The notes: generated from the sequence alone by a model not told the origin. Shown: positions 1-13,124, counted from the stretch's first letter. The stretch is 64,000 bases of DNA from Sebastes aleutianus (GCA_916700875.1 CAKAKS010000001.1:13951741-14015740), one strand, 5' to 3'. Numbers and translations are program-made.

Positions 1-3000
1 CTGAAATGAAATTATAGCCTATTTCTTTCTTCAAATGGGCGCCATTAATTTGAAGTCATTTGGCAGAAATGGAGCCCATCGGAATGACAAAAGGTTCTAC
101 TTCAACCCCCCAAAAATGTAAATCTTCAACCACTTCCAAATGGGCCACATAATATCAGTCATACCACAGAAAGGGAACTTTTAGTCTCCACAGAGGGCTG
201 ATTTATAATGGAGAAATGCCGACCTGCTAATGTCAAGGAATTGGAAGTTAAGGCCGAGCGATTCATTGCCTCACAGTGACAAGGCATTTCAACCGTTCAC
301 TCCAGGAACATTGCTACAAAAGACTGATGCATCATTGAAGAGCAGAGGTTTATCGGATTCGTCTAGAAAGTTCAAGCAAGAACAGAAAGCAAAAGTATGA
401 ACGTTTGAGTACTGTTCACGTGTCTCAACGATTGTGAATTAATAGTCCTTTCTAGAATCCAGAAATATCCTCATGTACTGTAAAGGTCAACCAGTGTACG
501 ACTCATTCTGACCTTCAAACATTTAATGGTTTTTGAGCAAATAATGATCACGTCAAGTTAGAAATGTCACCACGCAGTGTTTGATTTTAATCAAAATGAA
601 CAGCTTCATTCTCCTCCTGTTACTCTGAACTCCGAAGTGAGGCCAAATAGGTGTCCTGCCACCATATACAGAAGAGTTTTTGTTCCTTTCATAGCTCAGA
701 TTTGTTGATTGATGTCCTAGTTTGCCTCCGAACCGCATTGAACTGAGTAAACCGGGCCTGGCCTGCTTTGCTGTACTTGACAACTGCCATTGTGAGGGAT
801 TGCGACTACGCCGAGTAGAAGTCTGGGAGCGATATTGTAATCTGTCATTGTCAGCCCGAAAAAAAGGGAAATGGCTGCTAAGATAGATGGAAAGTATTCG
901 TCGTGACCATGAACTGTTGTAGACAGGTGACTTAAACTCTATAATCTGCCTGAATCCATGAAAGGCAATTTTTCCTCCCTCTTCTGCGCACGGCAATCTC
1001 TCTGTGTCAGGGCTAAGCCCGGGCTTAGCCCCGCGGCCAGGCAGCCTGTCGAACATCTGAGCACCTGATTCTGGCATTAAAACCACAGCAGCTTTGGTTT
1101 TGGGCTTTGCTTTGCTGGCAGCGGGGATCTCATAACGCGAGCTAATTACTAACGCTGTGCATAATCAATTCTCCTGGCTTTGCAGGAGAGGTGTAAAAAC
1201 AAAAAAAAAAGCCTTGCTTTTGTGTTGGAAAACAGAGGTATTTTTGTTAAATGAGTACAGGGATTTTCCCCTAAATGTTTTTCCCTGTCTTCAGTGTGCT
1301 CCCAGGTTGCCTGCATCAGCGGACGATTAGACACGTCTGCCATGTAGAGCCTGGAAACAGCAGCTTACCGCCTTCGTGATTGTGTCACAGCGGTAAACAA
1401 TTATGCGTCAACCTCTCCATCAGGCCTTTTAGAGTGATACGGTGGGCTTTAACCTTTTTTTCCTCAAGCTGGTAATTAGAGGTGTGATGGGATTCCACAG
1501 GAGGACTGAATGGCCTTTTATAAAGCACTATTCCCCTCCTTATAAACTTATTATCCATGGACCAGTGGACTGCAGAGGGAGGAAGATAGAGTAACTGTTC
1601 TCGCTGATCGAGTTAAAGAGATTCTACGTTTTCACTATCTTTAGATCAAGAAGAAACAATAGCGGTGGGAGGTATTTATAGCAAACCATATGACCGAATA
1701 GACTTCATCCATTTTGACAACACGGCTCATTTGACAGCGCTCTAATTATCTGATCATTTCTCTTTTAGCTCTGGATAATATACGGCTCTCGACTGCTACT
1801 TTTGGCTGCACAATCAGTGCAAAACATCCTCGCTTCTTTTCCATTTGCCGGCTCCTCTCCCCCTCCCTCCTCTAAGTCTCTCTCTTCAGTCCGTCTTGAG
1901 TGCCCTCCTACGTTTGGCTGCCTTTTACCATTACCCTCTTCAATATTCCTCTCTTCGCTGCCCTTGCCGTTCCACCTCCTCCCGCTAGACGTTGAGGCGT
2001 GATCAATATTTTTGTCATAACTCAGGAGAGAGTCACCTCTGCGACGACATTAAAATTCCTCGCTCTGTGCAATATAGTCCCCATCCAAATTTCCTGGCTT
2101 GGAAAAGGATAGGGCCATTACCTAGAATACTAAAAGAGCCACGAGACCTTCCTCTGGGCAAGGATGTCCCTTCACTCCGGCACATTTCTGTGTTTGCATC
2201 CTTGTAGAAAAGTAGTTCTCAGAAAAGTAGAAATAAGAGGAGGAGGAATGGGAGTAGATATTACAGTTTGCTTCTCAAAGCTGCTTATTCATGTGTGCTG
2301 CAAGTGTTATACATAACTGAGCAATACTGAAGTCCGCTGGGAACTGAGTTAGCATCAATATGCCGGCGCTAAGCTAGTGGAAACATATTCTGTGTTTGCA
2401 GCGTGAGATCCTGGATTGCACTTTTGCCATCTGCAGTTCTTTCCAATCTCCTGTCGTAAGCAAATCCCTCCAAGTCGGTTAGCCATTTGCAAAGCTACCT
2501 TCCCTCCCCTTCCTTCACCTCTCCCTCTTTCTCCCCGCCCCTCCCTCCATGACCCATCCGTTCCTTTCCCCTGCAGCCATTCCTCCATCCCACGCTCATT
2601 ACCTTATGCCCATTAATCCCATTAAGTAGGCATTAAACAAGTGCTGATAACACCAAATGAACGTCAAGCTCCGACAGCTAATAACTACAGTCCCACCTCG
2701 GCACGTTCAACCCTGGCGAAGGAGAAAAGGAGATGCAGAGAGGAACAGGGAGGGCGTCGTAACAACACAAGGGCAGTATAGAGTATATAGTGTAGCATTG
2801 TGTAGTAACAAGTACTTCGGCTGTGGAGAAAGAGAAACAGGAAAGAGAGGAGGAGAAAGGAGGAAGCCATACATGTAAATATACTGCCGTACGTCGTATA
2901 TTTACTCTCGTTCACTTGTTCAGATGCCACGTCATTCAGCTCAGAAGCAAAGAGACACAGTGGTGGATTCTCAACAGTTTTTTTTTTACACTGATCATCA

Positions 3001-4740
3001 CTGGGATTTAAGAGCAGAGAGAAGGAGGGAGCTTTGCCAAACCAACCGTGGGAGCAGCATGAAATAAAAAGGATTGTATCCGAAGAAGCAAACCCGGAGC
3101 TAAGGCAGCCACAGCGGCTGTTCAAGAGAGCTGGAGATGGAAAAACCTGCTGAAGTAGACCCACACAACCCCTGATGCACACTGAATTTAAGGTTGCCTA
3201 CGCGTTCAGGGTCTTTTCAGGCACTGATTCCCGTCCCGAGGCGGCGGAGGGGGGGTTTGAGTAGCGGCGGCAATAGATAGCCGGCTCACTAGCAGCCCAT
3301 TCTGGTTGAGCTTAAAACCAGAAGCTCGCTCACGGTCGTCGTCCTCGTTGCCGCTCAGCTTGAGTGATGAGGAAGGACAAGGTTATGGCGGAGAGGGGAG
3401 TCGCAGCTGTAGTATGTGCCATTCATCAAGTGTGCACACACACACTCAGACACAAGAGGAATCACACTCAAACAGACACTCACAAACACACCTTTCCCTC
3501 TCTCCGATTCTCGCTGTTATGTCCCTACCTCGCTCACACACACACTCATTTATCCGTATAACGCCATGTGGCCATTCATTAGCACGGCCGGTAGATTAGA
3601 AAAGGCCCGGTGTTGACGTTCTACTACGTCTCCCTGTCCTCACTGATGAGGAACTTTACAGCTTCTTCCTGCTGTGAGCTCAACTTCTGTCTGCCCAGCT
3701 GGCCAACCGGGTCAAAGGAGTCCAATTTGTTTCACGAATCAGTGGGGTCGGTAAACACGGCTCGAATACTGAGGAGGCCCGAGGAGTGGAGGGGGGGAGT
3801 AAGGAGAAAAAAAAAGCATGGGCCGATCACTGTACTAATGACCTTGTCTTTCATCCATACAAGAGGAAAATGGATGTTTAAAGAAAAGACTAGACAATAA
3901 AAGCTGCTTAGGAAGGGATGAAGGAAGGATGGCAGGTTTAAAAGAAGAAATGTTCATGACTACATAGATTACATTTAAGGGAAGGATACAAATTCAAAAT
4001 GATTGATTAAATGATGAATGAAGAAAGATTTATGGGAAAGTAAAGGAAGGTATAAAGCAGGTACAAACACTGAGAGAGAATGAAAGATTGATTACAAAAC
4101 AAAGTTGACAGGAATAAAGAAGACAGGAAGAGAAGTAGGAGGGAAAGAAGAAAAAAGAATATGTGAGACGGACAAAAGAACAAAGAACAAAAAAAGAAGA
4201 AGTAAGGAGCAGGGAAGGGATCTAGAAAGGTAACAAAAACATGAATGAGTCAGTGGATGAAGGACGCATGAAAGGAGTCAAGGAAGGCAAGAAGAAAAGG
4301 GGAGTAAAATATAAAAGAATGAGAAAGCAGGAAGAGAGAATGAAGGAACTCATGGATTATAAATGGCTTGTCCCGAATGTGTCAGGAGTGTTTGCTCTCT
4401 TCTCTCTCCGATGGAGGAACCTGCTAAATCAATCGGAAGCCTTTTTTTGCCCACACACTGGACCCCCGGTCATGATCAGTGTAATTTCCTCTCATGCTGG
4501 CACATTTGTAGCTTGCGGCAAATCTCATCTCTTCCCTCCCCTGGTTCCCTCCCTATACCCGCCCTCCATCCAAAATTAGAGGGGCTGGTGCTAATTTGAT
4601 GAGGTGTGTGTAGGCGGAAGAGAAAAACTAGCTGCACTATCATGCTGTCACCATTTAGTAGCGATTTTGTGATCTAGCCCACAGGGCATTCCTTTTTGCT
4701 CCTTATTATAATCTGTTGTGATGGGAGGTAATGGTGGAGG
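1..4740 (-). other. glra1 intron 2, distal part; mostly unique sequence
   Basis: Intronic by position (downstream of exon 2). No exon 3 of glra1 was found: no reverse complement of codons for the VNVTCNIFINSFGS segment. Most of 1-1800 is mixed-composition, repeat-free DNA rich in ATTA/TAAT words, the look of conserved vertebrate non-coding DNA, but conservation was not tested. 2480-2580 is a C/T-rich tract, 3430-3550 is a broken CA/CT tract, and 3890-4350 is strongly A/G-rich. Confidence 0.6.
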
Positions 4741-4781
4741 TTCATAAAGGCAGTTTAGCATCGCATGATTTTGCTTTGAAA

Positions 4782-4965
4782 CTTCCAACTCGTCAAATAC
4801 CGAGGCTTGGTCATTGGCCCTACGCTTCAGACTGTGATGCTCTAGGTATACCTTCTAGCGTCAGTTTTTGCCGTGTCAGGGACGACTTGTTAATATACGC
4901 TTGTTACATATATAGCATCTTTTCAAAATAAACTTCTGTTTTCACAGGAAGTTAGGGTTTGGTGG
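4782..4965 (+). mobile_element. Fragment of TIR element family (AACTCGTCAAATACC end)
   Basis: Begins CCAACTCGTCAAATACC and continues with GCTTGGTCATTGGCCCTACGC. It matches the left end at 16908 and the reverse complement of the right end at 18222. It also contains the CTTTTCAAAATAAACTTC module found near 15130. It breaks off against the unrelated repeat that follows. Confidence 0.6.
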
Positions 4966-4969
4966 TCGT

Positions 4970-5260
4970 AGTCACCGCGACGTCACCCATTGGTTTGTGG
5001 ACTGCTATTTTGAAGCCTTGAGTTTGGCATTTTGGCCGTCGCCACCTTGGTTTTTTGCAATCAGAATTGACACGAGAGGGTGGAGCTAAGTTCAACCGAA
5101 TACTGAATAAGACATTTTTAGGTGACGAAAAAAAGGTTATAATTAACTTTCATGAACTGAAAACACACTGTGATAGGGTTAAAGATCTAAAGGCGAAAAC
5201 ACGGACAACTCCCAGACCGGACAACGCCGTGGTAGCGACCTGTCAATCACAAGGTATGAT
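4970..5260 (+). mobile_element. Remnant of a teleost interspersed repeat (GACGTCACCCATTGG)
   Basis: The start GACGTCACCCATTGGTTTGT, the GGCATTTTGGCCGTCGCCA motif and the ACCTGTCAATCACAAGGTA end look like a repeat I recall as dispersed in fish genomes. An 84-codon frame across it is not protein-like. The class is not certain. Confidence 0.45.
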
Positions 5261-5319
5261 AGGTACGATGATTTCGAGCAAACCATGTGACATCAAACTG
5301 TTTGCATGAACCTCTCCAA

Positions 5320-8255
5320 ATGTTGCATTAAAGAAGGAGTTCTATAATCCTGCAGTTCAGACACATGTTTGGGAATTTCAGTGTTCAGAATATCCTGACA
5401 CGGTATTGTCCAATATCCCAATATTTATTATGATCAGTGTTATTGACAAAATGTAGCCTATCACTATTCCTATTCTTATACCAAACAAGGTCTCTCAAAC
5501 TAGGGTTCCAGGGCACCTAGGGGTCCTAAAAAGGTTTCTGTGTGGAGACAAAATGAGGATTCATTTAATTTTTAATTTGATTTGATTATTAATTTTAAGG
5601 AATTCTAAACAATTCAACATTAAATTAAACCTTAAAATCTTGCCATGTTTTTGTTTATGTTCCCTCAATCCAGTAATTGTTTTAATTATTATTATTAATA
5701 TGAGTTGTCTAAAAAACATTTGAGAAATGTTGCACGAGTGCAGTCCTCCATTGTGCCTCCCACCCCCTCACTGACTCCCTCTCATGCCGTAAATGTGCAA
5801 GTACATTAATGTTGTTCCTTTCCCCCCAGAGTTTATTAAGGAGCATTGCTGTCAAGCTGTTTATTTCATGAGTGTGATGCCGGTAATGCAGTGGCGTAGT
5901 TAGTGGGTAGGGGACACACACACACACAAAAAAAAAGAAACTGCATGAATGAGCAAGTCGGAGAGCTCACGCTACGCCACTCTGTCGACCTGACAGCCAT
6001 GACAGAGTCGGGAAAAATTCACATCGGGCGCTGTCTGCTAACAACGGCCCCTGACACAAATTAGCTTAGCAGATTACATAAAAGATGGGCTCATCCTCCT
6101 CAGTACGTACGTCTTCATCACAGATCACTTTGGTACACATTAACCCAAAAAGAGAAGTGAAAGAAAATATTGTACTTGTTTAAGAACATTGATTCAAATG
6201 ATGTTTATACGTTTTTGTAACCGGGGGTTGAAATTTTGAAAGCTCACTGACGTCAGCTGGAGGATTGTTATTAGTATATGCATGTCTAACACAATGCCAG
6301 AGAGTACTTTCATCTGCATTAAACTTTTTTATCACATCACATTAGAAGGAACGGAAAAAACATAAAAGCCATAAATTCAAATAACTGTCACGTCGGCCTG
6401 TTTAAATCCTGATTTGTAAAGGTCAATGCAGCACTAGATGCAGTGAATCACACTGGATTGTTGCCAACCAGAGCTGAGGAGGAATCAAATTAAAACAATA
6501 GAAATGGTCTCCAAAACTGACTCACGACGAGGCCTCACAATACACCCGAGCAAATTCTTGGCAGGTCAGTAAGGACGAGCAGTTTCAGCTGTTTTGCAGC
6601 CGCGGCAGGTTTAATAATACACACTTAGTCACGGTAAAACCCCTCCACCCCTCCCAACTCTATCTTGCACGAGCTGCGATATCCCACTTACAAAGATCAC
6701 CATATAATGGGTTATGCCATTATGGGCTCAGCAAAAAAAAAGAAGAAAAAGCTCCATGGCAGCATTCATAAACATAAGCTGTGGTTCACTGCTGCACATT
6801 CTAGCAGTCTGATTCCCTGTGTGTTCAGTGTACAAAACATCAGGACACCTATTAATTCCACCTGTTAAATCTGCTGTAAAGATGAGAAAGAGTTGCAGAC
6901 AGCCAATCGGTAACAAGATACACTACATCATCCCTCCAGGTTTTATCATTTCCAATAGTCGAGGTTCACAGGATATTTTCATCTGTGACTTCTAAACCTT
7001 CACTGTTGGCTATTTTGGATTTGCCAAAATCAGACCAGCAGCTAATGAAATTACATTTGAGCACAAGCACAAGAAAAAGTGCATCGAGGATCATCTACAC
7101 TAAATCAAATTAGCCAAACCAAATGTCACAAGTCTAAAATCTGATATTCTTTGATGTTCTTTTGAGGAAACTTGCAGAGATTTAAACACTGGAAGGTGGA
7201 ATATTAACGTGGGTACTGATATTTTGTACACTCAGAACACACAAATGACCTGCCGAATTTAAATATACAGCGATAGAAAATTACTCACATCCATTCTGAA
7301 AACTTAGATATGTCAGTATTTAACATGCAACAAGGCTCAAATGTAGCATGTTATGCCATTAATCAGTTATGTTGGAAAAACACAAGGTGGAACTCAGGCC
7401 GATTCCAGTTTTTGTTTCCGTGATGGTGCACTGAAATCTTTTTTTTACTTGTTGTATTATTCATAACCTTTAATGAATATGGAGGGTTGCCCCAGTTTTG
7501 CTAATGTCACACAAATGTATTAACGTCCAGACTGTGTTCCTAATGTGGGCAAGTTTAATATAGAAACCTCTGACATGTGTCTTTATGGGGGCTTCCATTC
7601 AGGGAGAGGTCACTAAATATTATATTAGCATCATCGCCAGCATCTTCATCATCATCATTATCATGAAATCATATTTAGCAGCAGACTTGTGGGAGAGAGA
7701 CACATTACCTTGACCACCAAAAACAAGCACTCAGGATACTATGTGGATACCAAGGAATGTAGCCTACTAGCACCACGTTAACTAGAGAATATCTCAAATA
7801 TCTTAATGGGAATGCTGTTTGATTGGGCTACAAGTGCAGGGATAGGGTTTTGTAAAAACAAAAAAAAGGGAGCAAATGGGGTTTCGGGGACTGAAAACAC
7901 CTGAAATAGCCTAATTCTATATTTAGCAAGTTGAGCAATTGGCAGAATTACCTTTGACGACCACTGTAAAGGGCAAATGAAAGAGATCGACAGATTGAGA
8001 ACAACCAACAACATTGAGATGATTAAACACATAGCAACAGAATTTTAGAGACATCTATATATAAACTTTTAATCTTCTTTTTTTTTTTTATGAAACAATT
8101 GAATACAAACCTTCCTCGGCGACAACCTTGACTAAACCCTTAAAAAAGGCATTTAGAGAAGGTAATGAAATGCAGAAACAACACATTACCAGCTCAGGAT
8201 ATTGTTTGGCTACATTCCTAGTCTTATCCGACTGAGCCTTGGTGGCAGCTCCTAC
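5320..8255 (-). other. glra1 intron 2, part next to exon 2
   Basis: AT-rich intronic DNA without a recognised exon. It includes a possible repeat fragment near 6828-6905 (GTGTACAAAACATCAGGACA, then CACCTGTTAAATC), reminiscent of a fish DNA-element internal sequence. Otherwise nothing can be named. Confidence 0.5.
5889..5984. mobile_element. Short inverted-repeat remnant (CAGTGGCGTAG ends)
   Basis: CAGTGGCGTAG at 5889-5899 faces CTACGCCACTCTG at 5972-5984, whose reverse complement is CAGAGTGGCGTAG. CAGTGGCGTAG-type ends are typical of hAT-class elements. No 8-bp target duplication was found, so this may be an internally deleted or chance inverted repeat. Confidence 0.3.
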
Positions 8256-8380
8256 CTTTAAAATTCGGTCGAATTCTGGCATCGTAACCCGAGACTTTGC
8301 CCATGAGTTTGTCCAGGAACTCAGAGGGCGGCATCGGGGAGGCAGCTTTCCTCGCCGCAGCTTCTTTCGATGCTGCCAGG
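8256..8380 (-). CDS. glra1: glra1 coding exon 2 (mature N-terminus), glycine receptor alpha-1
   Basis: This 125-bp exon starts after a strong acceptor (pyrimidine run, then CAG, at 8381-8383) and ends at AAAG|GTAGGA. The first base completes the serine codon AG|C from exon 1, and the last base opens a glycine codon, matching the known GLRA phase. The 41 full codons include LAASKEAAARKAASP, PMPPSEFLDKLMGKVSG and YDARIRPNFK. The FLDKLMG..SGYDARIRPNFKG signature belongs to the extracellular start of glycine receptor alpha subunits: a helix, then the first beta strand. Signal cleavage is expected near KEAAA/RKAAS by analogy with mammals. The PMPPSEF and GKVSG wording matches my memory of zebrafish alpha-Z1 (glra1) rather than the PMSPSDF and GRTSG of most paralogues. 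glra4a/glra2/glra3 are less likely. Later exons are not in the window, so the gene is partial here. Confidence 0.95.
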
Positions 8381-8383
8381 CTG

Positions 8384-9640
8384 AAAAGACAAGAAAAGTA
8401 AATTTGGTTATAGAAAGATGCAAAGGCGGAGGAGGGTGATGTATGCGACGTTGTGATCGGATTGTAATGAGAAAGAGAACTTTTGACAGGCGGAAAGATG
8501 AATGTGATATTGGATTATAGTCATAATACATCAACATTCTTTTGTACAAGTTGTTGAGTTTCACATCTAAAGCAATTTATCATCTACAGCAGTAGCCTGG
8601 CAGTGATACAAGCACCCAGGAGATATAAGGGTTAAAGGTCACAGTAGCCTGACAACAGACTGATCATATAAACTGTCCTCTCTGGACAGAACTACTGCAT
8701 TGGTCTTTTGTTTTAAATGGCTCAAAGCAACCCAGATTTATATTAAAGATACCATGAAATGTGCACCCAAACTTGTTCTATTCTTTACTCCTCATGGAGG
8801 TTATCCCAGCATGCAATGGGTAAAAGGCAGGACCTGTCCACACCAGGGCTTGAAATAAGATCAATTCACCAACATTTTAGTTTATCTAATTTAATTAAAA
8901 AGTGAATAATTAAAAGAGAACTTTTGCAGTCCATGCTGACAGGAGTGTAATGCATTAGTGGTTATTACACACATAGTTATTCAAACTAATGATCTAATTC
9001 ACTTAACCAGCTCCGTGTCCTGCTGAGTGCCGTATTGATTTTACAATAAGGCCGTGGTATTTGCACAGTTGACTTCTTTACCTTCTTTACCTTATTAAGC
9101 TTATGCTCTCTGCATAATGTCAAATCCCCAGTACGGCCTTCAGCCCACAGGCATACAGTGACTCCAGCTTCAACAGTCAATAACTCTCCACACACACACA
9201 AACACACACACTATATGCACACGGATGATGCATCGAGCCAAAGTATCCAAACAGCCCGTTTACTTAAATTATTGCCGAAGATACATTTTGAAAGAATAGA
9301 CTGCATTAATAATGAATAGAATAAAGATGAAAGCTCACTAATTGGCTTGGTTGCCTGGTTACCACAAGAAAAAGGTATTTGTACTTGTGAGGACCTTCAT
9401 TAACAAAGCGATTCCCCAACTGTAACCAAAACCTAATATTAACCTTAGTTAGATTTAGTTCTTTGAAAAAGTGAGGAGCAGACGCAAATGTATTTCATTT
9501 CCAAAAACTGTTTGAGGTTAAAAACTTTCCAAAAATTGTTCATACCTTTTGGAAATGTCTTGCAAAAATAGGCAATCTAAAGTTTGCAAAAAAAACTTCA
9601 CTTTAAAAATAAACTTTCACTTTCCCAAAAGCTCCTTACT
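8384..9640 (-). other. Intron 1, exon-2-proximal segment
   Basis: No gene or clear repeat apart from a short CA run at 9190-9211. Nothing else is recognised. Confidence 0.5.
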
Positions 9641-9662
9641 TACCAAAATATCTTTCCAAATA

Positions 9663-9800
9663 TGTCCTGACTTTTATAAATTGTCCTGGATTTCGAAACA
9701 ACAATCCTCACTTTTCAAAAAATGACCTGACTTTCTATAATTGTCCCGACTTCCCAAAAAGGGTCCTCATTTAGCAGAAATGTCTTGACTTTGCAGAATG
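9663..9800 (+). repeat. Degenerate 19-20 bp tandem repeat (TGTCCTGACTTT...)
   Basis: About seven to eight diverged units of the form TGTCCTGACTTTnnnAAAA occur in a row: TGTCCTGACTTTTATAAAT, TGTCCTGGATTTCG, ATCCTCACTTTTCAAAAAA, TGACCTGACTTTC, TGTCCCGACTTCCC, GGTCCTCATTTAGC, TGTCTTGACTTTGC. Weaker units extend upstream to about 9540. Confidence 0.65.
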
Positions 9801-9809
9801 TCCTCAAAC

Positions 9810-11440
9810 TCAAGGTCTAAAGCTTAAATAGATAGAAGTACAAGAGGGACAACACACACTGACAATCGCTTACATTCCCTCAGATTGGATTTTTATTTTA
9901 TAAAATGTCTGAACATTTTATGTAATTTAGCACAATGCTAACATTGAGTTTATTTCTGTTAGTGATCTCAACACAAACTTCATTCAGGTGAAACCGTGTG
10001 ATTGTGTTGCTTTTAGTTCTTCTGTTACAGGCTGCATGAACATGTTAAAGAGGCGAGTCTTTGGGATTTGAAATGAAATACTTTGCCGTTTGAGTTAGAT
10101 TGAAAGTGAGCTGCCAGTGACTTCATTGTGAGCGAGGACTGAACTGACCCGTGGCCTTACAGTGGAACTGCATTAGCAGCCACTTGTGGTGCGATGTGTA
10201 TTTGATTGCATCATTTCTCGCTGCGCCTGGAGAAAGAGCACGGACAGCAGTGTGATCTGGGCTATAAATAAGCTGCTGTGCTGACCCATTTCATCTGACT
10301 ACAGCCTCACAATGAGACACAGGAAGAACTTTCTAGCCTTTTTACAGAGTCGGTTTTAGTCTAAGAATTAATTATAGTCATCACTAGTCCAATTAAAAAA
10401 CTTTTGAAAAGACATTTTTTACTACTATAATTTAAATTAAAAATGAACTAGTTGCAAAGTTTGGCTAGTTGATTTTTTTTAATGTTCCACATCAGCAACA
10501 TGATTTAATAACTGCATTACGGTGTAAACTGAAGCTCATTTTAAAAAGACAAACTAGTTTGATCTGATAAAAGTATCTCGTCTGCCTCAGATTCAGAAGT
10601 TCACTTTGTTCCTCTTTTATGGACTTCTTTAAACTCTGCTCAACCCACTTGGTTGACGTCCAATTGCACAAATATGTCTGAATTTTTTGTGAAATATTAA
10701 ATACATAATATAGATGTGTTGTGCATCATTTATACAGTTTTATGTGCTGGTGCATTATGAATATTTTACTTAATTTAAATATCATAGTTTCAGCATTGGA
10801 TCTTGTAGCCAGGGAATTTGATAGTTTGAAAAGATGTATGCAAAGTTAAAGAAACCTGAGTAAAAATGTAGGAAAATGAAAAGTTAGAATTAAAAAAAAT
10901 CAATTAACATGATAGTAAATGATCCTTATTAAATGGGGACTGCAAAACAATGTGTCACTTATTTATAAATGCAGCTTACTAGTCATTCACTTTGCTGATC
11001 AAAATCCTCTTTGAACATTTGAGTCTAAACATGACTCATGAAAATGCATAAATATGTATGAAAAATTGATTCAAAGCCTAATAGGATTTTTCCCCTGACA
11101 TGAATGTTTTATTTTGGTTCCGCCTGTTTCAAACTTTTACAGAGTGAAGGAGAAGTTACGGACTGTGTTTATGAGGAATAATTCATCTGGGTGCTGGAAC
11201 ATGTTCACTTTGCAGCACTCAGAAGTCCAGTGAAGCATCAGTCAGTCAGTCTCAGCCGTCAGGATTTCCTCCTCTCAGCTCAGCTCAGCTCAGCTCAGCT
11301 CGTCGTATCAATGATTAAAAACAGGCAACATTATTTCCTGAGAAAGTTGAATGCAGGCTACAGAGTTGAACGACATGAAACAGATTTGTTTTTTTTTTTG
11401 CTCACGTTTTTAGACTTTTTGAAGTCCAGAATCTTTCTTG
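9810..11440 (-). other. Intron 1 segment, AT-rich
   Basis: AT-rich sequence with no gene. The only distinct feature is a CAGCT pentanucleotide run at 11274-11301. Nothing else is recognised. Confidence 0.5.
11274..11301 (+). repeat. (CAGCT)n microsatellite
   Basis: Five to six uninterrupted copies of CAGCT. Confidence 0.9.
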
Positions 11441-11448
11441 ATGTCCAG

Positions 11449-12274
11449 TTAGCCCCCTGAGACCCACATAGACCAGCTTTTGTCTTTTTTAGGGGGAGAT
11501 AGCAGGTCAACAGTAGATGTCACATAGAAGTGATGTACATCATCTGAAAGCTGGGAATCCGTAGATTAATTTGAGATGCAGTTTAGCACTGTGTGTCAAG
11601 TTCTTCTAGTTATAAATCAGAAATAAACATGAATTAATTAATTATTTAAAATTAATTGTAGGGTCTAGAACATTATGAGTGAAGTATATGATGGCCATTT
11701 CCATGCTCTATTATGTCTCATAAGTTGTTGCAGCAATTTTTGGGTTGATACCATTTGTTACACAGATTTGGTGCTAAATTTAACCATTTTTTACCACTCG
11801 GGAATTTATAAAAAATGATCAATAATCCCTCCAAAATACCACATTAAGACACCAAGACCTTGAGGAACACATAGAAAAAGCCATGCTGCGATTTGCTATC
11901 AAAAACTTTTGACATTTTGAGGTTTCTGCAAGAATTGTATTTCTCAGCGATTGGATGGCGACCACTTCTGTTGTGTAAATTGCTCAGAAATCCCCTTATT
12001 GTCAATCTACCAAGAAATGCCATTTGGTGTTTGTGGTTGTAAAGTTTCATGAGGCTGTGATTATCCTAGAGGGCACCACAGGTCATTTTATACAGTGAGG
12101 TCAAATTACAAAAAATGGGTCTCACTACAATGGTAGCAATGGACTCCTTACGTTTTCTAGTTTTATATGATATCTGTAGCTTCACTCTACCCCTAAAACT
12201 GAACCTACTAGAGCCTCTGACAGACAGTAAAGTCAGTTGGGATCGCCAGCGATCCTGCGGGTCTCAGAGGGTTA
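11449..12274. mobile_element. 826-bp element with CTGAGACCC inverted ends
   Basis: The left end TTAGCCCCCTGAGACCCACA and the reverse complement of the right end, TAACCCTCTGAGACCCGCA, form an imperfect terminal inverted repeat. The 12129-12214 segment is also present in the otherwise different element at 30465-31082. No transposase frame is seen, so it is non-autonomous. Confidence 0.65.
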
Positions 12275-12359
12275 GAGACTAAAACATTTTCCTTAAATGC
12301 CTGTAAGAGCAACACAGAGAGAGTTCGAAGTGGTAAAAGTGAGAATGATAATTATTCAG

Positions 12360-12660
12360 CCATTAGTTGAGTGCGGGGGAGGAGAGCATCGCCGCATTAA
12401 TCTCTCATAAATTAAAATGACAGACGATTCAGTCGATCGCGTTTAAATTCTCACCTTCTAAATGTAAAACCGCTAACCGTGACTTTGAATATGGTAAATC
12501 GTGACGTGCGGCATGATAAATAGCGCCATTAGCAATTCATAAACAAGTAATGCAGTCAGCGGCGCTGTCGCTTTATCAGGAAAGTGCTGATCAGAATCAC
12601 CGTCCGCCGGCGTGCAAACGCAAATTATGGAGCGGCCGTGATCGGAAAAAAGAATAAAGA
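12360..12660. other. Repeat-free block, candidate conserved non-coding element
   Basis: Mixed composition with several homeodomain-like ATTA/TAAT words (GCATTAATCTCTCATAAATT, GCGCCATTAGCAATTCAT), CG dinucleotides preserved in an otherwise AT-rich intron, and no similarity to other parts of the window. Enhancer function is inference only. Confidence 0.3.
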
Positions 12661-12921
12661 GGGGACAAACCCCTCGTTAGGGAGTAGTTGTCTCATGATG
12701 TATGATGTAGTCGTCTACACAAGACACTGGATGACAAAAGTACACACACACATATGAGCAGGTACACACTCTTCTTCAGCAAAACCCTCCACAAGGCAAC
12801 ACACACATGAATACTGCACACACACACACATACACCGACCTTCCAAGCAACTCGCCCTCATCAGTGAAAAACATCGGAAAACAAATCATGCAGGGCACCG
12901 AGGAGACAGAGGGAGGAGGGA

Positions 12922-13124
12922 GTGTGTGTGTGTGTGTGTGTGTGTGATGGGAAGAAGAGGAGGAGGAGAAGAAGAGCAATAAATGAATTTTGGCTGCTGT
13001 CTCCGTCCACGCTGTTACCAGCCGCTCGGGTCACCCTGCCTGTCAGGTCACTGGCCAAGCTGCCTGCAGAGTCACATGACCTCCTCAACACACACACAAC
13101 ACACACACACACACGCACACACAC
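12922..13124. repeat. (GT)n and (CA)n microsatellite pair
   Basis: A GT run at 12922-12946 and a slightly interrupted CA run at 13087-13124 lie about 140 bp apart on the same strand. They are complementary and could fold back on each other. Confidence 0.9.

Noticed and set aside
2685..3182. 165-codon minus-strand frame rich in Ser, Leu, Cys
   Set aside because: Composition follows the local A/G-rich strand bias. No splice sites or domain.
5055..5309. 84-codon plus-strand frame
   Set aside because: It falls in an interspersed repeat remnant and has no protein-like pattern.
1..8255. Exon 3 or later exons of glra1
   Set aside because: Looked for codons of VNVTCNIFINSFGS and the following segments on the minus strand and found none. 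They must lie past the left edge.
8088..8564. A 158-codon minus-strand frame overlapping glra1 exon 2
   Set aside because: It is shifted relative to the glycine receptor frame (reads SAWQHRKKLRRGK) and crosses both splice sites.
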